The position numbers and the translations under genes were made by a program. This document shows, piece by piece, positions 10,846 through 22,090 of a DNA stretch of 60,000 bases; positions within the stretch are counted from its first letter, which is position 1, and every line of letters begins with the position of its first letter. Location of the stretch: NCBI GenBank assembly GCA_014529385.2, contig CM043966.1, forward strand, positions 42,013,537 through 42,073,536. Reading direction: 5' to 3'. Source of the stretch: Adiantum capillus-veneris. Taxonomy: Eukaryota > Streptophyta > Polypodiopsida > Polypodiales > Pteridaceae. The notes under the pieces are model-generated. The model searched no databases and was not told the DNA's origin. It saw only the letters and a list, made by a program, of their open reading frames with translations.

Positions 10846-11970
10846 CTAGTTGGTAATAGGTGAGGATTTTTGCCAGTAGTTTTCTATTACCCTAGGTGCC
10901 TCGTCAAGTTGCAAGGGTGGTAAGGTACTCTCCCAGGATCGAACTTGAAATGGTTCATCAGGTGATTCTTGAACACTGGGAGGTGTGGATTCTTTTGTAG
11001 CTTCATTGAGGTCCATTACTATAGATGGAGGCTGTGTAGAAGCTTTTACCTCTATGGATGTATTACAATAGGAGCTAGAAGCTTCATGGAACTCCCCCCT
11101 TCCTGAGCTAGGTGGAATAAATTGGGTTTGCCTTGGAGCCCAAACTAGCTCTTGACTAGGTGTGTAGCATTCTGTGATCTTTCCCTTCCCACGGTCTGCC
11201 ATTGGCTTTAGCGTTACGCTCTTTGACTCATATGGGTTTGTTGTCGATAGGGAAGGACACATTTTACGTTTAGGTACCCAAATTTGCTCATTTCCATCAT
11301 AGTATCCTTGGGCTTTTAATAGTCGTTTAGGAATCCAGCGCCACGTTTTCTTACATTTCTTGGAGCGAGTGGGACGTTTCTTACGAGGCTTCCGTTTTTT
11401 AGCATCAGTCATGGTTACTAAAGAAGCTTTAGGGACCCACTTGTATGCTTTCTTTGTTATATTAGGATGGTTCTTGTGTGTCTCAAGCTTTCTTTCAACT
11501 ACATTAGTTGAGGATCTAGAGAGTTGGGCTATGGGGACGTATGGTTCAACCTCCTGGACATGCAATGTCTTGGGTTTTATTTCCTTAGGCAATATCTCAG
11601 GAACTATGGCTTGAGTGGTAGGGATAAGAGTTGGTTTTTGCGTTGTGACACCCCCAGTCCCCCAATCAATAGTGCATTTGGTGGCTATCATCCACGTGCA
11701 TCCTAGGCTTATATTACCCTCCATAGTTCCAGTAGGCATGACCAAAAAGTCTTGAGCTACAATTCCATTGTCATAACTGACATAAGTGTGCCAGATTCCA
11801 AAAACCGTAGTTTTTTTCTTGTTGACACCCTTGACTTGGATAATACTCTCAGATAGAGGTGGCTTCCCTAACTAACACCACACCCCATAGGATAGCAGAT
11901 TATATTTAGCACCCGTGTCCAATAAGGCGTTATATAGCACTTTTCCATAGGCACTATTTAACTCAATAGG
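10846..11970 (-). pseudogene. Second protease-like domain plus W-P-K tail downstream of integrase
   Basis: Directly after the integrase C-terminus, in the same frame, comes a retropepsin-like domain. Its DTG loop is ALLDTGAKYNLLSYGVW (codons at about 11,911-11,919), followed by a LGKPPL segment like the GKPAL seen after the true protease, and later QDFLVMPTGTMEGNISLG, which occupies the place of the second hydrophobic-G signature. A TAG at 11,872-11,874 splits it. The domain runs into a basic tail with four repeats (KWVPKAS, RWIPKRL, IWVPKRK, VWAPRQT), ending at 10,846. It could be a duplicated active protease or a decayed structural copy. The second signature is weak, so catalysis is uncertain. 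Confidence 0.7.
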
Positions 11971-14900
11971 ATATCGTAGAGGTGTGTGAGAGTCCAACCA
12001 ATCCTCTTCGATTTCCACGTGGAATGCATTTGTGACTCCAAGGTTAGCCTCTCGTTTTTGTCTTATACGTTGTTGTCGCTCCTTAGCCTCAGCTTGAGCT
12101 TGTATCTTCTTTAACTCGGTTTGTGCTTTGGCGGCCTTCTTTTGATGAATGGCCCGTAGTTCTTCTTGGCTTAAAGGATCATAATATCTTTTGAATTTAC
12201 TCCCATTGAGGAATCCAATGGTTTCAACTCCATCAAGAGTTTCCATACGAAGGGTACCTTGTGGGGTAATTTCACATACTCTATATGGTCCTTTACCAGC
12301 ATATTTCAACTTTTTCTTCTCTTTACGTACTCCATACATAAGGACTTTATCACCAACTTTGATGTCCTTGTCCTTCACATGGCGATCAAACCACTTCTTT
12401 CTCCTATCCTTTTCCACAAGAGCATTTTGCACAGCCAACTGTCTCTCTTCGTCTAGTTTTTCTAAGATATACAAACGCTCGGTTAAGGAGTTACCATTCC
12501 ATCCTTCTTGCGAAGCTACCCTAAGACTAGGAATGACAAACTCCCAAGGCATAACCGCTTCTTGGCCGTATACCATTTTGAATGGCGTACAATTAATAGC
12601 CACTTTGTAAACAGTACGATAAGCCCATAGAGCAGATGTCAACTTCAAATCCCAATCAGTGCGATGAGCTTCTCCCGTCTTGGTTAAAATAGAGATTAGA
12701 GTCTTGTTGGTGCTCTCGGCTTGTCCATTAGCTTGCGGGTAATAAGGTGTAGACTTATGGTGGGATATCATAAAGGTCGTAGTAAGCTCTCTTATTACCT
12801 CATTTATAAAATGGGTACCATTATCACTAACAATTTCAAAAGGGCAACCAAATCTTGTGATAATGTTCTCAAAAAGAAACTTAGCTGTTGTCCTCGCGTC
12901 AGCTTTTTGTGAAGCCTTAGCTTCAGCCCACTTTGTTACATAGTCCGTAGCAACTAGAATATATCGAGATTGAGTGTTGCGAGCTGCGGGACTAATTGGA
13001 CCTACAAAGTCTAAGCCCCATTTTTCAAATGGTTGGGTTACTTTAATAGGATGTAAGGGCATTCTGTCTTTGCGCTGTGTGGTCTTGTAACGTTGGCACT
13101 CATCACACCCTTTTGTAAAAAGTGATGCATCCTTAAATAAAGTTGGCCACCTATACCCTGATTGCAGCACCTTTCTAGCAGTCAGGTCTCCTGAAAAATG
13201 TCCTCCTGCTATGCCCATATGTGCTTCTTGCAAGATATACAAATATTCATCCTCGCGGGCACAACGCCTAAGAATATCGCCCTTGCCTAGTCTATACAGA
13301 GTTCCGGCAATCAAACAATAGGGTTCACATTCTTTTACTAGCCTTCGAGCGATATCCTTACGAAGTTCCTTGGGTGGAAAACCATTAACTAAAAAGTTAA
13401 CAATGTTCTCACTCCATTCAGGCATAGTCTCAACTATGAATAGGGAAGTGTCGGGTAATTCATCATCAACTCCTGTAGGGGCTTCACCATTGGGTATGCG
13501 AGACAAATGATCATCCATGACGTGCCTTTTACCGGGTCTCACTACAATCGTGAAATCAAACTCCAGAAGAATTAACAACCATCGTGTGATTCTTCCTGTG
13601 GAGCATGGCTTGTTTACCAGATACAACAACGCTTGATGATCCACATAAAATACAAACTTGTTTGCCAGAAGGTAGTAGCAAAATTTCTTTACTGCATAAA
13701 CCATTGCTAAACCTTCTCGCTCTGTAGTGGTGTAGTTCCTTTCAGCATCGTTCAATTGACGGCTTGCAAAGCTAATGGGATAGTCCAATTTATGTTCTCC
13801 TGGTTGAGTGAGAACACACCCAATAGCAAAGTTTGATGCATCAATATGCACATGGAAAATGACATCCCATTTAGGTGTCCTTAAAATCGGAGCACTTGCT
13901 AGTGTTTTCTTCAATTGTTCATAGGCCTGGTCACACTCTTCAGTCCATTTAAATTCAATGAGAAGCTTGTACAAAGGACGTGCTATCTCAGCGAAAAATA
14001 AAATAAACCGTCGATAATAACCCACGTGTCCCATGAACCTTTGAACTCCCTTGTAATTGGTTGGTGGTGGTAATTCTAGAATCACTTTAATTTTGCTCTC
14101 ATCGGTTGAGATACCATTCTTAGATACTATATGCCCTAAAATAACTCCATGCTTGACCCAAAATTGGCATTTGAACGGGTTCAATGAGATACGATATAAC
14201 CTACACTTTTCAAACACCTTCCGCAAACATGATAGATGATCTTTCCAAGAAGAGTAAACACAAAGGTCGTCTAAGAAAGCTTCACAAAACTCTCTCAAAT
14301 ATTCCTTAAAAGCAGTGTTTATTAATCGTTAGAATATAGCAGGGGCATTTGTTAAGCCAAAAGCCATCACACAAAATGCAAACACGCCAAATTATGTGAT
14401 GAAGGCAGTTTTAGCTTGGTCCTCTAGCGCTATCGTGATTTGGTTGTAGCCTGAGTACCCATCTAGAAAGCTATAAGCTTCCTTGCCTGCAACTCTTTCG
14501 AGTACATGTTCGGAATATGGTAGGAGGTAATGGTCTCTTCTAGTAGCTGCATTAAATTTTTTGAGGTCCACGCACACCCTGAGTTTCCCATTCTTTTTTG
14601 GCACGATAACTATTGGAGACACCCATTTAGAGTGTTCAATAGGATATATGAACCCACATTTGATAAGCTTTTCTAGTTCTTCTTGAATGATCCTTGCGTA
14701 CTTAGGATTCATCGGGTAGGGTCTTTGTTGTACGGGCTTCGCAGTGCTAATCATAGGGATTGTACGTTGGACCACAGAAGGTGGAACACCTTTCATATCA
14801 TGGTATGTCCAAGCGAATATGTCCTTGAATTCCTTGAGAAGCTCTTTGAGGACCGCCTCTTCAACTTCTGTGAGGTCTTGGGCAATAAAAAAAAGTTTTG

Positions 14901-15582
14901 ATTCTTCACCGGGGTCGGCTAATTCTATTTCTTTAACTATTGCCAGACCATCATAGATTCCATTATTCCCATCGATAGGTATTCTTTGGGCTTTTGTGTA
15001 CACAACCTTTGCTTCCCCTGTGGTGTAAGATTTGAAATGTTCTGGTGCAGGATGCAAGTCTGTGGATTCTAGTTGTGCTTTGGTCTGTGCTTCCATTTCT
15101 GCTTTCTTGTGTTGTCGAGCTAACTCTTGGTTTTGACACCTCCTTGCAGTGCGGCTCAACTTTGGCTTGTCTATGATCTCTAATTGGGCTATGTCATGGG
15201 GTCGCGGTCTACACCACATAACATTTTGGAGATATTCACCCCAATCGGCTACCAATTTTTGATGAGCATCACATGCTCCTATATAACTGAGCCATTCTGC
15301 TGAGGATCTCTTCTTTTTTATCCTAGCACGTACATTGGCTCGATATGGACGCCTCTTAAAGTTTTTCTTTTTCTTATTTGAGACCTGCTTTTGATTTGCA
15401 TTTAGATCTGGCTCACTAAAGGAGTCCTCGTTGGTGTCCTCTTCACTCTCGGAGGAGCTATCATCGGTTGATGTGCTCACTCCTTCCGAATGTTTTGACT
15501 CGGAACTTGCTCCACTCTCTAATTCATGAGATTCAGAATCCGTTTCCACTCTGGGAGTCCGTGTCTGATTCGTGTTGGTCAA
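11971..15582 (-). pseudogene. Ty3/gypsy pol: RT, RNase H, integrase (Athila/Tat-like)
   Basis: A single frame from 15,582 carries the pre-RT linker, RT (WVSPIVIVPKKNGKLRVCVD, then FLDD at about 14,270), RNase H (HVHIDASNFAIGCVLTQP, later YVDHQALLYL), integrase HHCC zinc region (HMGIAGGHFSG...CDECQRY) and DDE core (GLDFVGP, SDNGTHF, PQANGQAEST). The integrase style with GGHFSG and WPTLFKDA is Athila-like. I see no second RNase H and no chromodomain. RT is interrupted by TAA at 14,392-14,394 and TAA at 14,329-14,331 (the latter one step from CAA). Integrase and RNase H are otherwise open. The N-terminal linker (about 15,300-15,580) is acidic then Lys-rich. Confidence 0.93.
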
Positions 15583-17293
15583 AGTCTTCTATTGAACTAT
15601 CGGTGTCACTGTCAGATTGGTCTACAATTGCCTTGCCCTTAGAAGATGCATGTATGGCACTTATCATGTTCAGAGGTGCAATTTGTGGTACTTCTTCCCC
15701 CTCTGGTGTGACCCAAGTGGTTCCTCTATTTCCCCAGGTATCTATGGTTGCAGCTAGGTGTACCCAGTCTACGTTGTCTGATTCCGTCATACCCGGTAAC
15801 ACATCCATGTAAGGAGAATCTTGGCCAATGTCTGTATCCTTCTTACAAGTGTAACAATATTGTAGTGGGGCCGAGTGAACTGTGGTGTCAGAGCGATGAT
15901 CAATAATGGTTTTACTCCCTAAGGGGTGTACCTTACCAGTTACCAAATCCACTCTAAGGTCAGAGTCTTGGAATTGCAAATAGACATGATTTTTAGACCA
16001 ATCGTGAACCATTTGTGCTTCCCTCATGAATGGTCATCCTAAAATCATTTCATATGACATAAGGTGTTTAGAGAAATCCATTACAATGAACGTATGTCGT
16101 ACCTTGTGTCCTAGAACTTTGATCTTAAGATCCTTGAGCATCCCCATAGGTTTGGCTATGGTACCATTTTCCATCTTTACCACAATGTTAGTAACATTGA
16201 GGCGGGGTTTTCCCATGGATTCCCAACAATCTTTTGTAACGATGCTAACTCCCGCACCACGATCAAGAATTCCCTTTATAGTTAATCCCTTGGTAGTGAT
16301 GGATAGGGTCGCATTAGACTCGTCGCCTTCAAAATACTGCCCTAATTCGTTAATGGGTACCTCGATCACAGACTCGTGTCCATCTAAGTCAAGTGATTGC
16401 ACATGATTTTCCTCATCAATCGTAATCGAGTCAGGCCTATTTGGTTGCGCAAACTGCGGTAATCCCGTTTGTAGCTCTCCGTTCAGGAATGCTCGAAGTG
16501 CAAAGAATAACTCAGGATCTCCATACAGCTTTGCTATAATCGTGGTTCGGACCTCAGAAGACATGAAGTCCACTAGTTTGGCAACATTCATTGGCATTTT
16601 GCAGGGTGTAGGTCCTTGACTAGGAACTGGTGAGGATGGAATCTCATATTCCTCAATGGGATCAGGTATTCCTTCTTTAAACATCATTTCCAACAAGAAG
16701 GGTGTATGATCACTTTCTGATGTCCCGTCCTCACTCCCTTCTTGGATGATACTAAATATGGCTAACGGTCTATGGTTCATGTGGGGTGGATGAACTTGCG
16801 TGACAAGTCTAACCAGAGACTCTCGCAATCCTTCTCTCGTTATTGCTCTTGAAGGGAATCCTGGTGGCTCTCTTCTTGGAATTCCTATAGGAATTCTCGT
16901 GTTTGGTGGAGTCATTTGTGGTCCTTCATTGACCAAATATCCACCGCTTTCTAGTACAGTCTGTGGATTTGTGCTTTCTACAACTCTGTATTCTCGTCCA
17001 TACTTGTCGACAACTATAGATCTCCATTGACAGCCGACTCCGTAAGTGTAGACATATAAGAGCTTGTAATCCGTTATCTCTTCTAGGTATGGATCTGAGC
17101 ACCTATAAAGATTGACCTCATTGTCGTCAATGTATCAATATAGTCCTTCACTTTCATGAACAATCATCCAAACTCTCTCAACAAGATGGATCTTTATCAA
17201 TTGCAAGTTTGGAAGATCCATTGTGGGAGGATATTCCTCTATGGTCGGGATCTCCAAGCTTGTGTAAGCTGCGTTTGAATCTAGGGTAGACAT
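15533..17293 (-). pseudogene. First ORF of the pol module: unknown N-domain plus protease
   Basis: The frame opens with ATG at 17,293 (MSTLDSNAAYTSLEIP) right after the leader. It has TGA stops at 17,135-17,137 and 16,034-16,036 and ends at 15,533, overlapping the pol frame by 50 bp in a different phase. About 300 residues of unknown sequence precede an aspartic protease (GILDRGAGVSIVTKDCW, later SYEMILG). The active-site triplet reads Asp-Arg-Gly rather than Asp-Ser/Thr-Gly, which should disable catalysis. The second stop sits exactly where relatives have Arg in the GRPFM signature. No capsid region or zinc knuckle is visible, so this module appears to lack gag. The phase change into pol may be a lesion or a programmed shift. 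Confidence 0.8.
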
Positions 17294-20028
17294 GATTTAT
17301 GGGCTTAAGAGCTTTTTCTTGGTTCAAGTAGACTTAGTCCACTGCGTTCAAGTTCCTTGGTTAGGGAAAAGTCGAAACTATGTCCAAAACCGCAACCGTT
17401 TCGTCACAATTCTACCAAATTGTCGCTTCCAGACACCCCTTACTTGCGGATGAATTTTGAGGCCTCAAACGACGTTTTTTTCAAAGTTGAACTAAGTTGT
17501 TCAAGTTTTGCTCTAAGATCTGTGGAGCCGCTCTCAGGCTATGTTTTGATATAAAAACTTTTCCGATCCGATACCGTTTGTGAAAGTTATGGCCAAAATA
17601 GTGAAATGCAGTTTAGACTGGTCAAAATGAGTCCAAATTCAATTTTAAAAGAAGATTTGGGATCTCTGTGACACTGTGAACACCCCTGTATGGTCAAAAG
17701 TACAGTTGGACCCTAAAAATGGCCTAGAGACATCCTACGCATAGGATGTCTATATGCTCAGAATTTAACAAAATTTGGTCCAGAGACTCCCCTTAAGTCC
17801 AGCAACACAATGGTATGCTCAGAGGTTGATTGGGACCTAAAAATGGCCTTGAGACATTCTACGCGTAGGATGTCTTTTTTCTCAGAATGACTTGAAATTT
17901 TCACCCCAGCTTCTCCTTGATGTGCTGATCACAGTGGTGTGCTCATAGGTTGGTTTGGAGTCCTAAATCAAGCTGGAGACATCCTACGCGTAGGATGTCT
18001 AACTGCTCAGATTTTGTCCAAACTTGATCCCAAGATTCTCCTAGTGCTCAGTAACACAATGGTATGCTTAGAATTGAATTTGGATGCCAATAGGTCAAGA
18101 TTTGGGTTGCATAAGCTTCTAGTGCACTCCAAGAGTAGGATGTCTGACAATTCTTGTCTTTGCTTGGTAAATAGGCCAAACAAGGTCCAAATTCACTTTT
18201 GAAAAGAGTTATGGAATCCTTGAGACACTTAGAACCTCCCTATATGGACAAAGTAGAATTTTGACCACTTTATGACCCTGGAGACATTCTACGCGTAGGA
18301 TGTCTTTTTGCTTTGTTTCAACTCAAACTTGCACTGTAGCTTCCCCTTGATGTGCTAAACTCACAGCTATAGGTTGGTCAAATGATCAAGAATCTGTTCC
18401 AAAATCCTGATGTCTGTTCTGATGAATTCCCAAGTCAAATCAACTCCAAATTGGAGCAAATTTGACAGCATGGTAAGGTCACAGGAGAATTTTGGTCTTA
18501 GAATCATGCAGTAGACATCCTACGCGTAGGATGTCTTTTTGCTAAGAAGGAACCCAAACTTGGACCAAAGATCCCCCTAGTCTTCAGCAACCCACTGGTA
18601 TGCTTAGATTTGAGTTTGGATGTCAAAAGACCCCAAAACTAACTATTCTTGCCTTTTGTCTGTCCAAAAACGCTAAAGTCTGTTCAATCTTCACTTTTAC
18701 TGACCCAAATGAGATGAAATTTACCACATGCACTCAATACAACATTTAGAACATGCCTATGGAGTCATCCTATGGTTTGGTCTCAAAATTAGGCCTTGGA
18801 CACAATTTGGGTAGGATGTCTGGCAATTCTCGTCTTTTGGCTTTGATCTGTCAAAATTTGGTCAAATTTCCACTTTCCAAGTGAAAATAGGGTAAAACCC
18901 AGAGCTAGAAAAATACATTTTAGCTAACCAAACAAAAAAAGGGGAAACTTGAAATTCTCTCGGTTTTTAGGTCAAAATTTGAAGCCTTTGCCGGTAATTA
19001 CACTAAAACTTGTGTAAATTTTCCGCTTTTCTTAAAGACAAGCTCAAAATCTAACCGGGATTTTATAATTTCAGCCGGTTAAAATACACTAGGCCCCGGT
19101 TTTTTTCTAACACTGGTAAAACCTACCTTCTAAACACACTGGTAACCTCAAAGTTTCAAAAAAATGCCCAGATCACCCTGTAGACATCCTACGCATAGGA
19201 TGTCTACTGCTTATTTTTTCAGACTGAAGTGTCCCTGATGCTTTCTTATGCTCTCAGCAAGTGCAAGTATGCTTCACAATTGCAAAAACATGCAAAAATC
19301 ACTCAATTTAAGCCTTTTTTAAAATTTTACATTTTCTGACTCCGCCTTTTGGATTTTGGTCAACAAAAATAGGGAAAAACACCCAAGTCAATATGTTACT
19401 AGGGTAAAACCTACCCTCTGAACCGAATGGTAACCTCAGTTTTCCTAAATTCCCTGCCAAAAGTGCCCTGGAGAAATCCTATGCGTAGGATGTCTACTGT
19501 CTTAAAATGCAAATTTTTTATGGCAGTAGTATTCCCTATGCTCTGTAGAGCTCTCAACAATACTCACAAAAAGTTTTGGACTTCAAATCAGCTTCCAAAC
19601 ACAATTTACCGTCTTTCCTACTTAGTGTTTTCCACTTCTTTGATGAGCCTAACAGCAAATAAGACATGCATAAAGTACTGTAGATCAGCAATCAAGATAT
19701 CCTACTTACCCTACTCCTACTCATCCATGTGAGCTGGTGATTTTGATGTCTTGGTTGCTTCCTAGCCTCACACGGACTCTCAAGTCAACCTACCACCACA
19801 TCTACCACTCCAACTCCTACTCTCTACACCACAACCTACTCTAATCCACAAATCCTAACTAAACCTATCTAGCCGCAGACCCTCGGCAAGACACACGCTT
19901 CCTTGCTATCCACTTGATCACGGAATATCCTCTTCCGGATCCACTTAAGAGAAACGCTTTCTTTAGCTGAAACTAAATCAAGCAACCATCACACGAGTGT
20001 TAGTAGGAAACCTACTTACGTCCTTGTG
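17294..20028 (-). other. 5' leader of the composite element
   Basis: About 2.7 kb between the primer site and the first ATG. Its central 1.8 kb is a degenerate tandem array with palindromic cores (separate entry). No ORF in it looks coding. Long leaders are known in Athila/Tat-type elements. Confidence 0.75.
17728..19495. repeat. Array of 24-bp palindromes in degenerate ~124-bp units
   Basis: The palindrome has the arm AGACATCCTACG followed by its reverse complement. Copies lie at 17,728-17,751, 17,852-17,875, 17,977-18,000 (perfect), 18,282-18,305, 18,513-18,536 (perfect), 19,182-19,205 and 19,472-19,495. Half-decayed copies end at 18,145 and 18,841. The first three are spaced 124-125 bp apart, and the text between them is also repeated (for example TGGTATGCTCAGA, TTGCTCAGAAT). 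The palindrome is clearly better conserved than the rest of the unit, which argues it is the selected part. Confidence 0.9.
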
Positions 20029-20046
20029 TCCCTGGTAGCGGCGCCA
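20029..20046 (-). other. Primer binding site, tRNA-Asp type
   Basis: The minus strand reads TGGCGCCGCTACCAGGGA, two bases inside the LTR edge. It matches 15 of 18 bases of the complement of the plant tRNA-Asp(GTC) 3' end as I know it. This fixes 20,048 as the inner LTR boundary and confirms minus-strand orientation. Confidence 0.85.
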
Positions 20047-20047
20047 A

Positions 20048-21000
20048 TGTTGCGGAAGCAACTCACACACCCATGAAGTGCATGCAAACACTACCTAGAT
20101 CAACATAATGTCAATCGAGGACACAAATGACACGATAGGCACACGGAGGAAATCTCTTCAGCTCGTTAGGCTAAGACCATCATACACATACAACACTCTG
20201 GAAGGCCAACTAAACCACAATGAAGAACCTCACTGCTCTCAACTACACCACCTAGCCACATACACACATACGGAAGGTAACTCACCTAATCATGCCAGAT
20301 TCATACGAAACTTAAGGAACACCACCCCTCACTAGGATAGACCTGTCACTACGCTTCTACACTCAAAACCCTCACTCTAAACCCGTTTGCGAAAAACACA
20401 TAGGATGACAGAGCAGAATTCTGAAAGTGCCCGAAACTGAAATTTATGAGTACCTATGCGTAGCTTATGTTGCCACAATTTTATAGACTACTAGCACGCT
20501 AAAAACAGACATCATTTGATACACTTACGACCACAATATCTCATAGATGCGTCGACATGTGCGCTTCGTCTCGCGTGGAATGCTTGGCGTTGTCGTGTAG
20601 CTCTCCTCGATCCTACAGCAATGGTGCAGTCGGATCTCCAATGTGTTGAGCAAGCCGGGCGTAGCAAGAGGATAAAGCTCACGCGCACTCTCTTTCTCTC
20701 TCACACACAGTAGACGGAAGCGCTCCAGTTTAGATTATGATTAAAGTTCCCCCCCTTTACAAAATGACCTAGGTACCTTATATACTAAGGCTACCTTAGG
20801 TTTAACCAAAAATGGGGTTGAAAGGGTCAAATGGCTTTGTATTTACAATCTGGAAGTGCCATTGCACCCCGGCTTCTGAAACTAGAATAACTACTCATTA
20901 CAAATGACGTTTATAGCCATAATCCGCAGCATTTCATAACTTGCAAAAGATAAGACTTTGGTACAAAACTTGAGTTATGTTTTGTTGTTGACCCAGAACA
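20048..21000 (-). repeat. 5' LTR of the 20-kb composite
   Basis: This is the partner of 845-1791, sharing TGTTGCGG at the inner edge, the CT-rich tract, the TATA box (plus CTTATATA, 20,777-20,784) and most of the sequence to TTGTTGACCCAGA. The outer terminus differs: the GGTCAACA end is missing or replaced by AACATAATG, which resembles flanking DNA from the other side. No matching 5-bp target duplication is visible, so the outer end was probably rearranged. Confidence 0.92.
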
Positions 21001-21044
21001 TAATGTTGTAACAGGAATATGAGTTGTAGCACCAATAAAAAGTG

Positions 21045-21800
21045 CTAAAAAAATATGTCGATTACCTCATGCTCCTCAAGAAGGTGGATTGGATGCTTTA
21101 CATATGAACTTCTAGCTAGTCTCTTACTGCAAACATCTTTCTTGTTTGGGGACACACTCGTCTCATCCGTCCAAAATTGAAAGACTATGTCTTTAACAGT
21201 TTGAGTGATGTGAGTTCTCTGTGCATCATCTCTATGACACGCAGATGCAAGGAACGAACCATCGGATTCACTTGACGCCATTAAGTGATGTTTGGCTGAA
21301 TATAAGTTTCTTTTGTGGATCCCCATAAGCTTGGCAACTTGCGGTATGCTCATGTCAGTGTTTTGCTCCTTGCTTCCACCATTCACCAACATCATCATTG
21401 ATGATTTCTTCACAAAAAACTCGTTTGAGGATCTTGGGACCTTCACATGATTCAAAGTGTTGCGAATGTTTCTTAGCATAATTGCTTCCAACTCTTTGGA
21501 TTTACTCTACATAGTAAGGAAGCAAGGATGTTGAAGAAGTTCATCAAAGACTTCCTTCCTACCACTTGCATCCATTCCCATGGTTAATGTATCAAAGTGT
21601 TGTACCATAGATTGACATATCCTTCATTTCTTTCTTTCATCCATCTCCCCCGTATTGCTTTCCGTCACAAAGTTGACCGTTGCCTTACGTTGCTTTCGTT
21701 TTTGAGCAACCCAATATTCCCTCATTAATTTTCTGCGCTAAAGTTGAGCTTCTCTACTCAATGACGATGAGCTGATAGACAGTTCTTCACTGTGCTCCAT
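21045..21800 (-). pseudogene. Decayed unknown ORF, possibly transposon-derived
   Basis: One reading frame runs from ATG at 21,800 (MEHSEELSISSSSLSREAQ) to 21,045, broken by three in-frame stops (one a TAG at 21,507-21,509). The best segment reads IPQVAKLMGIHKRNLYSAKHHL, then FWTDETSVSPNKKDVCSKRL and HPIHLLEEHEVIDIFF. The wording SPNKKDV plus a following HPIH is reminiscent of repetitive transposase-like families in non-seed plants, but I cannot name it. An upstream acceptor-like TTGTAG at about 21,830 suggests introns. The end coincides with the repeated flank of the LTR element. Confidence 0.5.
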
Positions 21801-22037
21801 TGCTGTAGTACTTTCAAAGGATTGCTCTACAAGAAATACAATACAAATCATAACTACACGCTATACTTTTAATTAATACATGGCACTTCTTGCACTAATT
21901 AGCAAGATACTAAAAAAGCATAATAAGTGTTTACATACCTCAAGAATCATAAGAGGAACCTATAGAGATAGAGTTCATGAGAGAGAGAGAGAGAGAGAGA
22001 GATGAGCGCGAGCTCAGACACAAGAGGAGCCATGCTT

Positions 22038-22090
<53 letters not shown>

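Noticed and set aside
14329-14394. Intron in pol to explain the two stops
   Set aside because: Conserved RT coding continues in the same frame between and after the stops, so they are nonsense changes.
17728-19495. CRISPR-like array of repeats
   Set aside because: The intervening segments are related to one another and the array sits in a plant retrotransposon leader next to a tRNA primer site.
20029-20046. tRNA-Asp gene fragment
   Set aside because: Only the 3'-end complement is present, at the exact primer-site position; no cloverleaf can be drawn.
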